Shown here piece after piece: positions 35,703 through 46,246 of a stretch of DNA of 64,000 nucleotides. The stretch's first letter is position 1; the number at the start of each line of letters is the position of its first letter. This DNA is from Streptomyces olindensis. GTDB lineage: Bacteria > Actinomycetota > Actinomycetes > Streptomycetales > Streptomycetaceae. The position numbers were made by a program, and so were the translations under genes. Below the pieces are notes generated by a model, which was given only the letters and a program-made list of their open reading frames with translations, was not told where the DNA came from and did no database searches. The stretch is from positions 641,882-705,881 of the forward strand of contig JJOH01000019.1 in the NCBI GenBank assembly GCA_000696115.1, read 5' to 3'.

Positions 35703-37291
35703 CCGCCGCCGCCATCGACGACAGCAGCCTGCAGCTGACGTTCGTGCTGTTCCTGACCGTGGTCGTGATCACCCTGTTCACGGCCCTGCTGACGGCCCCC
35801 CAGCGCGACGAGATCAGCGAGTTCTACCTCGGCAACCGCGCGATGTCCCCGTTGCGCAACGGCCTCGCCATGTGCGGCGACTACCTGTCCGCCGCCACCC
35901 TGCTGGGCAGCACCGGGCTGGTCGCCCTGACCGGGTACGACGGGCTGATGTACCTCGGCGGCACCACCGTCGCCTGGATGATGGTGCTGCTGCTGATCGC
36001 CGAACCCCTGCACCGCACGGGAAAGTTCACACTCGGCGACACGGTGGCGCTGCGCCTGCCCCGGCAGCAGCGGCCGGTGCGGGTCGCCCTGGCGGTGTGC
36101 ATCCTGGCCATCACGACGCTCTACCTGGTGGCCCAACTGGTGGGCAGCGTGGCCCTCCTGACGCAGTTCACCGGCGTGCCGAGCGGCACCACCCGCACCC
36201 TGTGCGTCGTCGTGATCGGCACTTTCGTGATCCTGTACGCCTCCCTCGGCGGGATGCCCGGCGCGACGGTCATCCAGATCATCAAGGCCGTGATGCTGAT
36301 CGTGGGCGTGCTGTTCACCGCGGGCTGGGTGCTGCACCGCTTCGACTGGAACCCCAACGCCCTCCTGGAGCGGGCGGCCGAACGCAGCGGTACCGGTGTG
36401 ACCTTCCTCGAACCCGGGTTGCGCTACGGCGGCACCGTCAGCAACAAGCTGGACTTCCTCAGTCTCGAACTGGCCATCGTCCTCGGGCTCGCGGCCCTCC
36501 CGCACGTGCTGATGCGGCTGCTGGCCCCGCGCAGCAGCAGTGTGCTGCGCTCCTCGGTGCTGTGGGCCATCGGGCTGGTCGGCGCGGTCTGCTTCGGGGC
36601 CGGCATCCTCGGTCTCGGCGCCACCGCGCTGCTGGGCCGGGACACCATCCTGGACACGGACCGCACCGGCAACGCCTCCGTCCTGCTGCTCGCGCACGAG
36701 CTCGGCGGCAGTGTCCTCACCGCGCTGCTGACCTGCCTGGCGTATCTGACGCTGCTCGCCGTGGCAGTGGGCCTCACCCTGGCGGCGGCCTCCTCCCTGG
36801 CACACGACCTGTACAGCGAGGTGATCCGCAAGGGCCGGGCCAGCGAGACGGAGGAGCTGACCGTCGCGCGGCTGTCCGGGGCGGTCATCGGCATCCTCGG
36901 CATGCTGCTCGCCCTCGTCGCCTGGGGAGCGAACACGGCGACGCTCGCCTTCCTCGCCTTCGCCATCGCGGCGTCCGCCATCCTGCCGACGATCATCTAC
37001 ACCCTCTTCTGGCGGCGTTTCTCGGCGAAGGGCGCCCTGCTCAGCCTCTACGGCGGCCTGCTCTGCTCCGTGCTGCTCGCCGTGTTCTCCCCCGTCGTCT
37101 CCTCCGCCCCCGCCTCGTTCTACCCCGAGGCCGACTTCGCCTGGTTCCCGCTGCAGAACCCCGGCATCGTCTCCATCCCCGTCGGCTTCCTCCTGGGCTG
37201 GCTCGGCACGGTGCTGGACAAGGGGCCGGCTGAAGAGGCGGGCACGCACGAGGAGTTCGAGGTGCGGATGCTCGTGGGCGCCGACGACTGA
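35696..37291 (+). CDS. sodium/solute symporter (ActP/PutP family)
   Basis: A 531-residue membrane transporter of the SSS family, thirteen or so helices. Typical parts are EFYLGNRAMSPLRNGLAMCG with DYLSAATLLG, FTLGDTVALRLPRQQRPVR, LYASLGGMPGATVIQIIKAV (sodium-binding region) and ALPHVLMRLLAPRSSSVLRS. GTG 35696 has GAGGGGG 8 nt upstream; GTG 35699, giving a GTGA overlap with the DUF485 gene, is an equal alternative. With its DUF485 partner it probably imports acetate or another short carboxylate; the specificity is inferred from family context only. Confidence 0.92.
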   Translation: MVTAAAIDDSSLQLTFVLFLTVVVITLFTALLTAPQRDEISEFYLGNRAMSPLRNGLAMCGDYLSAATLLGSTGLVALTGYDGLMYLGGTTVAWMMVLLLIAEPLHRTGKFTLGDTVALRLPRQQRPVRVALAVCILAITTLYLVAQLVGSVALLTQFTGVPSGTTRTLCVVVIGTFVILYASLGGMPGATVIQIIKAVMLIVGVLFTAGWVLHRFDWNPNALLERAAERSGTGVTFLEPGLRYGGTVSNKLDFLSLELAIVLGLAALPHVLMRLLAPRSSSVLRSSVLWAIGLVGAVCFGAGILGLGATALLGRDTILDTDRTGNASVLLLAHELGGSVLTALLTCLAYLTLLAVAVGLTLAAASSLAHDLYSEVIRKGRASETEELTVARLSGAVIGILGMLLALVAWGANTATLAFLAFAIAASAILPTIIYTLFWRRFSAKGALLSLYGGLLCSVLLAVFSPVVSSAPASFYPEADFAWFPLQNPGIVSIPVGFLLGWLGTVLDKGPAEEAGTHEEFEVRMLVGADD

Positions 37292-37334
37292 GTCACTCCT
37301 GCGGAACGGCCGGGCAGGCACCGCGGACGCTGAT

Positions 37335-37355
37335 TGTTAATGGGATCCATTTTCA
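37335..37355. promoter_or_regulatory. probable Zur box upstream of rpmF
   Basis: The 21-bp site, read on the minus strand, begins TGAAAATGGATCC and ends CATTAACA. It is an imperfect inverted repeat with the TGAAAATG half typical of actinobacterial Zur operators. It lies 50 bp before the start of a zinc-free ribosomal protein paralogue, exactly the sort of gene Zur represses. Confidence 0.65.
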
Positions 37356-37404
37356 TGTAGCGTCCTCGGTGCCCGTCCGTGGTTGTGCACCGAGGAGGAA
37401 TCCC

Positions 37405-37575
37405 ATGGCCGTCCCGAAGCGGAAGATGTCCCGCAGCAACACCCGTCACCGCCGCGCCCAGTGGAAGGCCGCCACGCCGACCCTGGTGCCGGTCACGATC
37501 GACGGCGTCCGCCACCTGGTGCCCCAGCACCTGGTCAAGGCCTACGAACGCGGCCTCCTGCGCCCCGAGGGCTAG
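37405..37575 (+). CDS. rpmF: ribosomal protein bL32, zinc-independent paralogue
   Basis: The 56-residue product MAVPKRKMSRSNTRHRRAQW is bL32 of the 50S subunit. The C-terminal half (PTLVPVTIDGVRHLVPQHLV) has no cysteine, so the zinc-ribbon of the C-plus form is missing. Such C-minus paralogues replace the zinc form when zinc is scarce, freeing the metal. GAGGAGGAA precedes ATG 37405, and a Zur-like box lies at 37335. A main rpmF with cysteines is expected elsewhere in the genome. Confidence 0.93.
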   Translation: MAVPKRKMSRSNTRHRRAQWKAATPTLVPVTIDGVRHLVPQHLVKAYERGLLRPEG

Positions 37576-37624
37576 GCGACACCGCAGCCGGGAATGCCGC
37601 TGCGCCCCAGGCGTTGAACCCCGT

Positions 37625-38623
37625 GTGAGCTCCCTGATCGCCTCGACCCGCTTCTCCGTCCTCGACCGCTCCCGCACCCGCGAGGGCCACACGCACCCCG
37701 AGGCCCTGCGCGACACCGTCTCGCTCGCGCAGGAGCTGGAGCGGCTCGGCTACCACCGCCTGTGGGTCTCGGAGCACCACGGGGTGCCCGGGGTCGCCGG
37801 TTCCGCGCCGACCGTGCTGGCGGCCGCCGTCGCCGCCGCGACCCGGACGATCCGGGTCGGCACCGGCGGGGTGATGCTGCCCAATCACCGGCCGCTGGTC
37901 GTGGCGGAACAGTTCGGGGTGCTGGAGTCGCTGTTTCCCGGCCGGATCGACATGGGCCTCGGCCGCTCGGTCGGCTTCACGGACGGCGTGCGCAGGGCCC
38001 TGGGCCGCGACAAGGGCGACGCCGAGGACTTCGAGGCCCAGCTGCGGGAGCTGCTCGGCTGGTTCCGCGGCACCTCCCCCACCGGCGTACACGCCCGGCC
38101 CGCCGAGGGCCTGACCGTGCCGCCGTTCGTCCTGGCCATGGGCGAGGGCGCCGGTATCGCGGCCCGCGCGGGCCTGCCCATGGTCATCGGCGACCTCAGG
38201 AACCGGGAGAAGATGCGGCGCGGCATCGACCACTACCGCGCGCACTTCCGGCCCTCGCCCTGGGCGCCGGAACCGTACGTCGTCATCTCGGGCACGGTCG
38301 CCGTGGCCGCAAGCCCCGACGAGGCCCGGCGGCTGCTGGTCCCCGAGGCCTGGTCCATGGCGCACTCCCGCACCCACGGCACCTTCCCGCCCCTGCCGCC
38401 CGCCGAGCGCGTCGAGTCACTCACCCTGACCCCGAAGGAGCGCGGCTTCTACGAGTCCGGGCTCACCGGGCACATCGCAGGCACCGAGGAACAGGTCGCG
38501 CACGAGCTGGAGACGGTGCTGAAGGAGACGGGGGCACAGGAGGTCCTGGTCACCACCAGCACCTACGACCGCGAGGCGCTCCTCGACTCCTACCGGCGAC
38601 TGGCCGCGATCACCTCCGGTTAG
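37625..38623 (+). CDS. LLM-class flavin-dependent oxidoreductase (MsnO8-like)
   Basis: A 332-residue bacterial luciferase-like monooxygenase using FMNH2 or F420. The family is shown by TRFSVLDRSRTREGHTHPEA, LGYHRLWVSEHHGVPGVAGS, TRTIRVGTGGVMLPNHRPLV, and FPGRIDMGLGRSVGFTDGV. These are the luciferase-like barrel of the MsnO8 subgroup. GTG 37625 is used; the longer upstream frame overlaps rpmF and lacks family features. There is no clear ribosome-binding site. The next gene begins 12 nt after its stop, so the two are co-transcribed. Confidence 0.9.
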   Translation: MSSLIASTRFSVLDRSRTREGHTHPEALRDTVSLAQELERLGYHRLWVSEHHGVPGVAGSAPTVLAAAVAAATRTIRVGTGGVMLPNHRPLVVAEQFGVLESLFPGRIDMGLGRSVGFTDGVRRALGRDKGDAEDFEAQLRELLGWFRGTSPTGVHARPAEGLTVPPFVLAMGEGAGIAARAGLPMVIGDLRNREKMRRGIDHYRAHFRPSPWAPEPYVVISGTVAVAASPDEARRLLVPEAWSMAHSRTHGTFPPLPPAERVESLTLTPKERGFYESGLTGHIAGTEEQVAHELETVLKETGAQEVLVTTSTYDREALLDSYRRLAAITSG

Positions 38624-38634
38624 AGTCGTTTCCC

Positions 38635-40983
38635 ATGCACGACCCCCACCGCCCCCACGACCCGTACGTCCGCGTCAGAGGAGCCCGCGAGCACAACCTC
38701 CAGGGCGTGGACGTCGACATCCCCCGGGACGTGCTGGCCGTGTTCACCGGCGTGTCCGGCTCGGGCAAGTCGTCGCTGGCGTTCGGCACGATCTACGCGG
38801 AGGCGCAACGGCGCTACTTCGAGTCGGTCGCGCCGTACGCGCGCCGCCTGATCCACCAGGTCGGAGCGCCGAAGGTCGGGGAGATCACCGGTCTGCCGCC
38901 GGCCGTCTCGCTCCAGCAGCGCCGCGCGGCGCCCACCTCGCGCTCCTCCGTCGGCACCGTCACCAACCTCTCCAACTCCCTGCGCATGCTGTTCTCCCGG
39001 GCCGGCACCTACCCGCCCGGCGCCGAGCGGCTCGACTCCGACGCCTTCTCGCCCAACACGGCGGCCGGTGCCTGCCCGGAGTGCCACGGGCTCGGGCAGG
39101 TGCACGGTACGACCGAGGAGTCGCTGGTCCCCGACCCCTCGCTGTCGATCCGCGAGGGCGCGATCGCCGCCTGGCCGGGCGCCTGGCAGGGCAAGAACCT
39201 GCGGGACGTCCTCGACGCGCTCGGGTACGACGTGGACCGGCCGTGGCGGGAGCTGCCCGCCGAACAACGCGAGTGGATCCTGTTCACGGACGAGCAGCCG
39301 GTGGTCACCGTGCACCCGGTCCGGGACGCCGACCGCGTCCAACGGCCGTACCAGGGCACGTACATGAGCGCCCGCCGGTATGTGATGAAGACCTTCTCGG
39401 ACTCCAGGAGCGCGACCCTGCGGGCGAAGGCCGAACGGTTCCTCACCAGCGCGCCCTGCCCGGCGTGCGGCGGCAGCCGGCTGCGTCCCGAGGCGCTGGC
39501 GGTGACGTTCGGCGGGCGGACCATCGCCGAGCTGGCCGCGCTGCCGCTGGCGGAGCTGGCCGCGTCCCTCGACGCGAGGTCGCGGACCGCCCGGGTCCTG
39601 ACCGACGACCTCACCTCCCGGATCGCCCCCGTCGTGGAACTGGGCCTCGGCTACCTCAGCCTCGACCGGCCCACCCCCACCCTCTCCGCGGGCGAACTGC
39701 AACGCCTGCGCCTCGCCACCCAGCTGCGCTCCGGCCTCTTCGGGGTTGTCTACGTCCTCGACGAGCCGTCGGCCGGGCTCCACCCGGCGGACACCGAGGC
39801 GCTGCTCACCGTGCTGGAGCGGCTGAAGACGGCCGGGAACTCGGTGTTCGTCGTGGAACACCACCTGGACGTCGTACGCGGCGCCGACTGGGTGGTGGAC
39901 GTGGGCCCGCGGGCGGGCGAGCACGGCGGGCGGGTCCTGCACAGCGGCCCGGTGGCCGGCCTGGCCGCCGTCGGGGAGTCCGCCACGGCCCGCTACCTGT
40001 TCGACGGCTCCCCCGCCCCGGCCCGCCAGACCCGCGAGCCGCGCGGCTGGCTGAAGACGGGCCCCGTCACCCGGCACAACCTGCGGGACGTGACCGCCGC
40101 GTTCCCGCTCAGCGCGTTCACCGCGGTCACCGGCGTGTCCGGCTCCGGCAAGTCCACGCTCATCGGCGAGATCACGCAGGACACGGCGGGAGTCGGCCGG
40201 CTGGTCTCGGTCGACCAGAGGCCCATCGGCCGCACGCCGCGCTCGAACCTCGCCACCTACACCGGCCTGTTCGACATCGTGCGCAAGGTGTTCGCGGCGA
40301 CCGACGGAGCCCGTGCACGCGGCTTCGGCGTCGGCCGGTTCTCCTTCAACGTGGCGGGAGGGCGCTGCGAGACCTGCCAGGGCGAGGGATTCGTCAGCGT
40401 GGAGCTGCTGTTCCTGCCCAGCACGTACGCGCCCTGCCCGGACTGCGGCGGGGCCCGCTACAACCCCGGGACGCTGGAGGTGACGTACCAGGGGCGGAAC
40501 ATCGCGCAGGTGCTGGACCTGACGGTGGAGAGCGCGGCGGAGTTCTTCGCCGACACCCCGGCCGTCGCCCGCAGCCTCGCCACCCTGCTCGACGTGGGCC
40601 TGGGCTATCTGCGCCTCGGCCAGCCGGCGACCGAGCTGTCCGGCGGCGAGGCCCAGCGCATCAAGCTGGCGAGCGAACTCCAGCGCGGTCGGCGCGGCCA
40701 CACGCTCTACCTCCTCGACGAGCCGACGACCGGCCTCCACCCGGCCGACGTCGACGTCCTGATGCGCCAGTTGCACGGCCTCGTCGACGCCGGGCACACC
40801 GTCGTCGTCGTCGAGCACGACATGTCCGTCGTCGCGGGCGCCGACTGGGTGATCGACCTCGGGCCCGGCGGCGGCGACGCGGGCGGGCGGATCGTGGCGG
40901 CGGGCCGGCCGGCACAGGTGGCGCGCTCGGCGGAGAGCCGGACGGCGCCCTATCTCGCGCGCACGTTGTCCGGGACCCGCTGA
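38635..40983 (+). CDS. UvrA-like ABC ATPase, short paralogue
   Basis: The 782-residue product is a UvrA-family twin ATPase, shorter than true UvrA (about 950-1000). It has two Walker A motifs (FTGVSGSGKSSLAFGTIYAE near residue 40 and VTGVSGSGKSTLIGEI near 500), two zinc-binding sets (CPECHG...CPACGG and CETCQGEGF...CPDCGG), signature motifs LSAGELQRLRLA (slightly degenerate) and LSGGEAQRIKLA, and Walker B YVLDEPSAGLHP and YLLDEPTTGLHP. The length fits class II UvrA paralogues linked to drug resistance or damage tolerance, probably with a reduced UvrB-binding region. It follows the LLM gene directly and is convergent with the acyltransferase gene, 7 nt apart. Confidence 0.93.
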   Translation: MHDPHRPHDPYVRVRGAREHNLQGVDVDIPRDVLAVFTGVSGSGKSSLAFGTIYAEAQRRYFESVAPYARRLIHQVGAPKVGEITGLPPAVSLQQRRAAPTSRSSVGTVTNLSNSLRMLFSRAGTYPPGAERLDSDAFSPNTAAGACPECHGLGQVHGTTEESLVPDPSLSIREGAIAAWPGAWQGKNLRDVLDALGYDVDRPWRELPAEQREWILFTDEQPVVTVHPVRDADRVQRPYQGTYMSARRYVMKTFSDSRSATLRAKAERFLTSAPCPACGGSRLRPEALAVTFGGRTIAELAALPLAELAASLDARSRTARVLTDDLTSRIAPVVELGLGYLSLDRPTPTLSAGELQRLRLATQLRSGLFGVVYVLDEPSAGLHPADTEALLTVLERLKTAGNSVFVVEHHLDVVRGADWVVDVGPRAGEHGGRVLHSGPVAGLAAVGESATARYLFDGSPAPARQTREPRGWLKTGPVTRHNLRDVTAAFPLSAFTAVTGVSGSGKSTLIGEITQDTAGVGRLVSVDQRPIGRTPRSNLATYTGLFDIVRKVFAATDGARARGFGVGRFSFNVAGGRCETCQGEGFVSVELLFLPSTYAPCPDCGGARYNPGTLEVTYQGRNIAQVLDLTVESAAEFFADTPAVARSLATLLDVGLGYLRLGQPATELSGGEAQRIKLASELQRGRRGHTLYLLDEPTTGLHPADVDVLMRQLHGLVDAGHTVVVVEHDMSVVAGADWVIDLGPGGGDAGGRIVAAGRPAQVARSAESRTAPYLARTLSGTR

Positions 40984-40990
40984 GCCCGCC

Positions 40991-41806
40991 CTACGCCACG
41001 AGCACCGTGTGCGCCCAGGCCGGCGCAGCCGTCTCCGGCGCCTGCGCGGCGCGCGCGAGGGAGCGGCGGTCGGGGTGGCCGCCCGGCGGGATCGCGTCCC
41101 GTACCTCGACCTCCGCGACCAGGCCGCGGGCCGTCGCCACCCGCCACAGGGACGCGAGCAGCGTGTCGTCGCCGACGTACGCGGGGGCCGTGGTGGGCGC
41201 TCCGCCGTCGAGCCGGTAGCCGATGCGCACCGGCTGGACCGGCACGCCGGCGTCCAGGGCGGCCTGGAAGACGGCCCGGCGGAAGGTGCCCTGGGCACGG
41301 CCGCACCAGGTGCTGCCCTCGGGGAAGGCGGCGACCGCGGCGCCCGCGCGCAGGGCCCCGGCGATCCGGGCGACGGTGTCCGGGAGGGCCCGCAGCCGGT
41401 CCCGTTCGATGAACAGGGTGCCGCCGCGCGCGGCCAGCGGCCCGGCGACGGGCCACCGCCGCACCTCGGTCTTGGCCAGCATGCGGGCGGGACGCACGGC
41501 GGCGAGCAACGGGATGTCCAGCCAGGAGATGTGGTTGGCGACCAGCAGCAGTCCGCCGGTGGGGGCGGCGGCGCCGGTGACGCGGACCCGGACCCCCGCG
41601 GCCCGCACGATCCACCGGCACCACCGCCGGACCAGGGACGCCGGTATCCGGGCGCCGAACGGCGACAGCGCGATCCCGGCGAGGAGCAACAGCACGACTC
41701 CCGTGAGCCGCAGCACGGCGCGCGGCACGGCCCGCGCGGGCACCGCGGCCGGCGCCTCGACACAGGCCCGGGGCGTGCAGGGCGCGGTGGGCAGCCAGAC
41801 GCTCAT
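40991..41806 (-). CDS. olsA: PlsC-type acyltransferase, probable OlsA (ornithine lipid)
   Basis: The 271-residue membrane-associated enzyme has an N-terminal helix (LRLTGVVLLLLAGIALSPFG), the acyltransferase motif NHISWLD (HxxxxD) near residue 95, FIERDR, FPEGST in block III, and PVRIGYRLDG in block IV. It could acylate lysophosphatidate, but its start codon shares a base with the stop of an OlsB-like gene. That pairing is the one found for the O-acyltransferase OlsA in ornithine-lipid synthesis. ATG 41806 is selected on this overlap. The specificity is inferred. Confidence 0.75.
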   Translation of the reverse strand: MSVWLPTAPCTPRACVEAPAAVPARAVPRAVLRLTGVVLLLLAGIALSPFGARIPASLVRRWCRWIVRAAGVRVRVTGAAAPTGGLLLVANHISWLDIPLLAAVRPARMLAKTEVRRWPVAGPLAARGGTLFIERDRLRALPDTVARIAGALRAGAAVAAFPEGSTWCGRAQGTFRRAVFQAALDAGVPVQPVRIGYRLDGGAPTTAPAYVGDDTLLASLWRVATARGLVAEVEVRDAIPPGGHPDRRSLARAAQAPETAAPAWAHTVLVA

Positions 41807-42573
41807 CAGGCCGGCACGAGGGAGAGGAAGTGCCGCAGGTACCGCGGGTTGACCCGGCTCATCGGCAGCAGCACGTACAGGTCGGCGACGCCGAAGTCCG
41901 GGTCGTGGGCCGGTTCGCCGCACACCCAGGCGCCCAGGCGCAGGTAGCCGCGGAGCAGGGCGGGCAGTTCGACGCGGGCGGCGGGAGCGGGGCCCGGCGT
42001 CCACGGCAGCAGGGGCCGGACGCGGTACTCCTCGGGCGAGAGGTGCTTGGCGCTCACCCGCTCCCAGGTGGCGGAGGCGAGGGTACCGCCGTCGGCGAGC
42101 GGGACGGAGCAGCAGCCGGCGAGCCACTCGTGGCCGCGGTCGACCATGTAGCGGGCGATGCCGGCCCAGATGAGGCTGATGACCGCGCCGTCGCGGTGGT
42201 CGGGGTGCACGCAGGAGCGGCCGACCTCGACGAGTTCCGGCCGGATCCCGGCGAGGGAGGTCAGATCGAACTCGCCCTCGGAGTACAGCCGCCCGGCGAC
42301 CGCCGCGCGCTCCGGCGGCAGCAGCCGGTAGGTGCCGACGACCTGGCCGGTCGTCTCCTCACGTACGAGCAGGTGGTCGCAGTACGCGTCGAACGGGTCC
42401 ACGTCCAGCCCGGGTTGCGAGCCGGTGAGCAGGGCACCCATCTCCCCGGCGAAGACGTCGTGCCGCAGCCGCTGGGCGGCACGCACGTCCTCCTCGTTCC
42501 GGGCGAGGGTGACGGTGTAGCGGGTGGGGGCCGTGGGCTGGGCGGGGCGGTCGACGGTCAGTACGCCGGTCAT
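41806..42573 (-). CDS. olsB: GNAT-fold N-acyltransferase, probable OlsB (ornithine lipid)
   Basis: A 255-residue protein of the OlsB/acyl-homoserine synthase-like GNAT group: AAQRLRHDVFAGEMGA near residue 32, DPFDAYCDHLLVRE, VVGTYRLLPPERA, EFDLTSLAGIRPELVEVGRS and CVHPDHRDGAVISLIWAGIA. OlsB attaches a 3-hydroxy fatty acid from ACP to ornithine, giving lyso-ornithine lipid. CAGGAG precedes ATG 42573. It is the first gene of a two-gene unit with the PlsC-type gene. Streptomyces are known to make ornithine lipids. Confidence 0.78.
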   Translation of the reverse strand: MTGVLTVDRPAQPTAPTRYTVTLARNEEDVRAAQRLRHDVFAGEMGALLTGSQPGLDVDPFDAYCDHLLVREETTGQVVGTYRLLPPERAAVAGRLYSEGEFDLTSLAGIRPELVEVGRSCVHPDHRDGAVISLIWAGIARYMVDRGHEWLAGCCSVPLADGGTLASATWERVSAKHLSPEEYRVRPLLPWTPGPAPAARVELPALLRGYLRLGAWVCGEPAHDPDFGVADLYVLLPMSRVNPRYLRHFLSLVPA

Positions 42574-42703
42574 GGCTTCTCCTGGTCACGGGCCGGTGGC
42601 GGCGAGCGGTGCCGCCGCCCCCTGTTGTGCCCATGCCGCCTGACCACCGCATGACCAGTACCAGGAGAGCGGGTGCCAGAATGCTGAATGCCAGAGGAGC
42701 CAC

Positions 42704-42770
42704 GCCCCTTCAGGGGCGCGGGGAACTGCGCGACAAGCCACAGTCGGCCCGCACCCGGCAACTACCGCCT
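42704..42770. repeat. dispersed Streptomyces intergenic element with small hairpin
   Basis: The segment starts with GCCCCTTCAGGGGC, a 6-bp hairpin with a 2-nt loop, followed by GCGGGGAACTGCGCGACAAG and CCAC. I recognise this combination (hairpin plus GCGCGGGGAACTGCGCGA) as recurring between genes in many Streptomyces genomes. Here it begins at the 3' end of sdhB and may also act as its terminator. Confidence 0.65.
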
Positions 42771-43507
42771 GCCCACCCTGCGAGTAGCCCGCAACCACTC
42801 CTTGTTCATGCTGGTAATGGACATGAGCGGAATCCCCTTGGGACAAGCCGTGGCACACTCACCCGTCAGCGTGCACCCCCCGAATCCCTCATCATCCATC
42901 TGCTCCACCATGTCCAGCACCCGCGTCTCCCGCTCCGGCGCCCCCTGCGGCAGCACGTTCAGATGGTTGATCTTGGCGGACGTGAACAGCATCGCCGCCC
43001 CGTTCGGGCAGGCCGCCACACACGCCCCGCACCCGATGCACTCGGCGTGCTCGAACGCGAAGTCGGCGTCCGGCTTCGGCACCGGCGTGGCGTGGGCCTC
43101 GGGGGCCGCGCCCGTCGGCGCGGTGATGTAGCCGCCGGCCTGGATGATCCGGTCGAACGCCGACCGGTCCACCACCAGATCCTTGATCACCGGGAAGGCG
43201 GACGCCCGCCACGGCTCCACGTCGATCGTGTCGCCGTCCTTGAAGGACCGCATGTGCAGTTGGCAGGTGGTCGTCCGCTCCGGCCCGTGCGCGTCCCCGT
43301 TGATCACGAGCGAGCAGGCGCCGCAGATGCCCTCGCGGCAGTCGTGGTCGAAGGCGACCGGGTCCTCGCCCTTGAGGATGAGTTCCTCGTTGAGGGTGTC
43401 GAGCATCTCCAGGAACGACATGTCCTCGGAGATCCCGTCCACCTCGTACGTGGACATCGTGCCGTCGGCGTCGGCGTTCTTCTGCCGCCAGACGCGCAGG
43501 GTGAGCT

Positions 43508-43511
<4 letters not shown>
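42762..43511 (-). CDS. sdhB: succinate dehydrogenase/fumarate reductase iron-sulphur subunit
   Basis: The 249-residue subunit carries electrons from FAD to the membrane quinone site. All three cluster sets are present: 2Fe-2S in CREGICGACSLVING, 4Fe-4S in CIGCGACVAACPNG, and 3Fe-4S in CTLTGECATACPKGIPL. ATG 43511 overlaps the sdhA stop as ATGA; longer frames are sdhA shadows. It is the third gene of sdhCAB, on the inner side of the cytoplasmic membrane. Confidence 0.96.
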
Positions 43512-45457
<1,946 letters not shown>

Positions 45458-45458
45458 G

Positions 45459-46163
45459 TCAGCTCACCACTCCGGTCATGACGCCCACGGGTACGGCGAT
45501 GAAACCGGCCGTGAGCAGCAGCGCGAGGACGTCGGCGACGGTCTTCAGGGTGCGGTCACGCCGCCGGCTGCCGACGCCGAGGGTCTGGGCGGCGCTCCAG
45601 AACCCGTGCCGGACGTGCAGCCCGAGGGCGAGCATCGCGACGATGTAGATGACGTTGCCGTACCAGGTGGAGAAGGTGTCCACGACGTTCTGGTACGGGT
45701 GGCCGGGCCGGAAGCCCGGGTGCACGGTGCCCGTCGTCAGGTCGAGGACGTGCCAGACGATGAACAGCCCGAGGATGATCCCGCCCCAGCGCATGGTGCG
45801 GGTGGCGTAGGAGGCCCGTGGCTTCTTGTGCATGTACTTGCTGGGCCGCGCCCTGATGTCGCGGCGGCTGAGCTGGTACGCGGAGACCGCGTGCGCGACC
45901 ACGGCCACCACGAGCGCGACGCGGACCAGCCAGAGCGTCCACTCGTAGTGCATGAAGGGCTCGCCGACGGTGCGCAGCCAGTGGGCGTAGTGGTCGAACT
46001 CGCCGGCCCCGAAGAAGATCTTCAGGTTCCCGATCATGTGGACGACCAGGTACAGCAGCATGATCAGACCGCTGACCGCCATCACGGTCTTCTTGCCGAC
46101 GGTGGAGTCCCACACGGTGCGTGCCATGGACGGCCGTCGGTCCGTCCGCGTTGCCAGAGCCAT
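45459..46163 (-). CDS. sdhC: succinate dehydrogenase cytochrome b subunit (membrane anchor)
   Basis: This 234-residue anchor has five predicted helices (for example KTVMAVSGLIMLLYLVVHMI, WTLWLVRVALVVAVVAHAVS, WGGIILGLFIVWHVLDL, NVIYIVAMLALGLHVRHGFW, VADVLALLLTAGFIAV). Histidines VVHMIGN, VAHAVSA, VWHVLD and LHVRHG are positioned for two haems b, as in type B enzymes that use menaquinone. It is first of sdhCAB; a LysR gene is divergent from it, with a shared operator region. Confidence 0.94.
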   Translation of the reverse strand: MALATRTDRRPSMARTVWDSTVGKKTVMAVSGLIMLLYLVVHMIGNLKIFFGAGEFDHYAHWLRTVGEPFMHYEWTLWLVRVALVVAVVAHAVSAYQLSRRDIRARPSKYMHKKPRASYATRTMRWGGIILGLFIVWHVLDLTTGTVHPGFRPGHPYQNVVDTFSTWYGNVIYIVAMLALGLHVRHGFWSAAQTLGVGSRRRDRTLKTVADVLALLLTAGFIAVPVGVMTGVVS

Positions 46164-46220
46164 GGCACAGCACGCTACGGACCCGCGGCCGATCGGTCCA
46201 AGACATGGTCTGGCTTGATT

Positions 46221-46239
46221 CCATAGGCCCTGGCTATGG
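46221..46239. promoter_or_regulatory. LysR-type operator between sdhC and lysR-family gene
   Basis: CCATAG-N7-CTATGG is a perfect inverted repeat that contains the ATAG...CTAT (T-N11-A) form favoured by LysR proteins. It lies 8 bp before the regulator's ATG and 58 bp before sdhC, so it can serve autoregulation and control of sdhCAB. Confidence 0.75.
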
Positions 46240-46246
46240 TAAGAGG

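Noticed and set aside
37762..38634. Long N-terminal extension of the UvrA-like protein
   Set aside because: This frame runs through the LLM gene and is Arg/Gly/Ala-rich shadow sequence; UvrA similarity starts at 38635.
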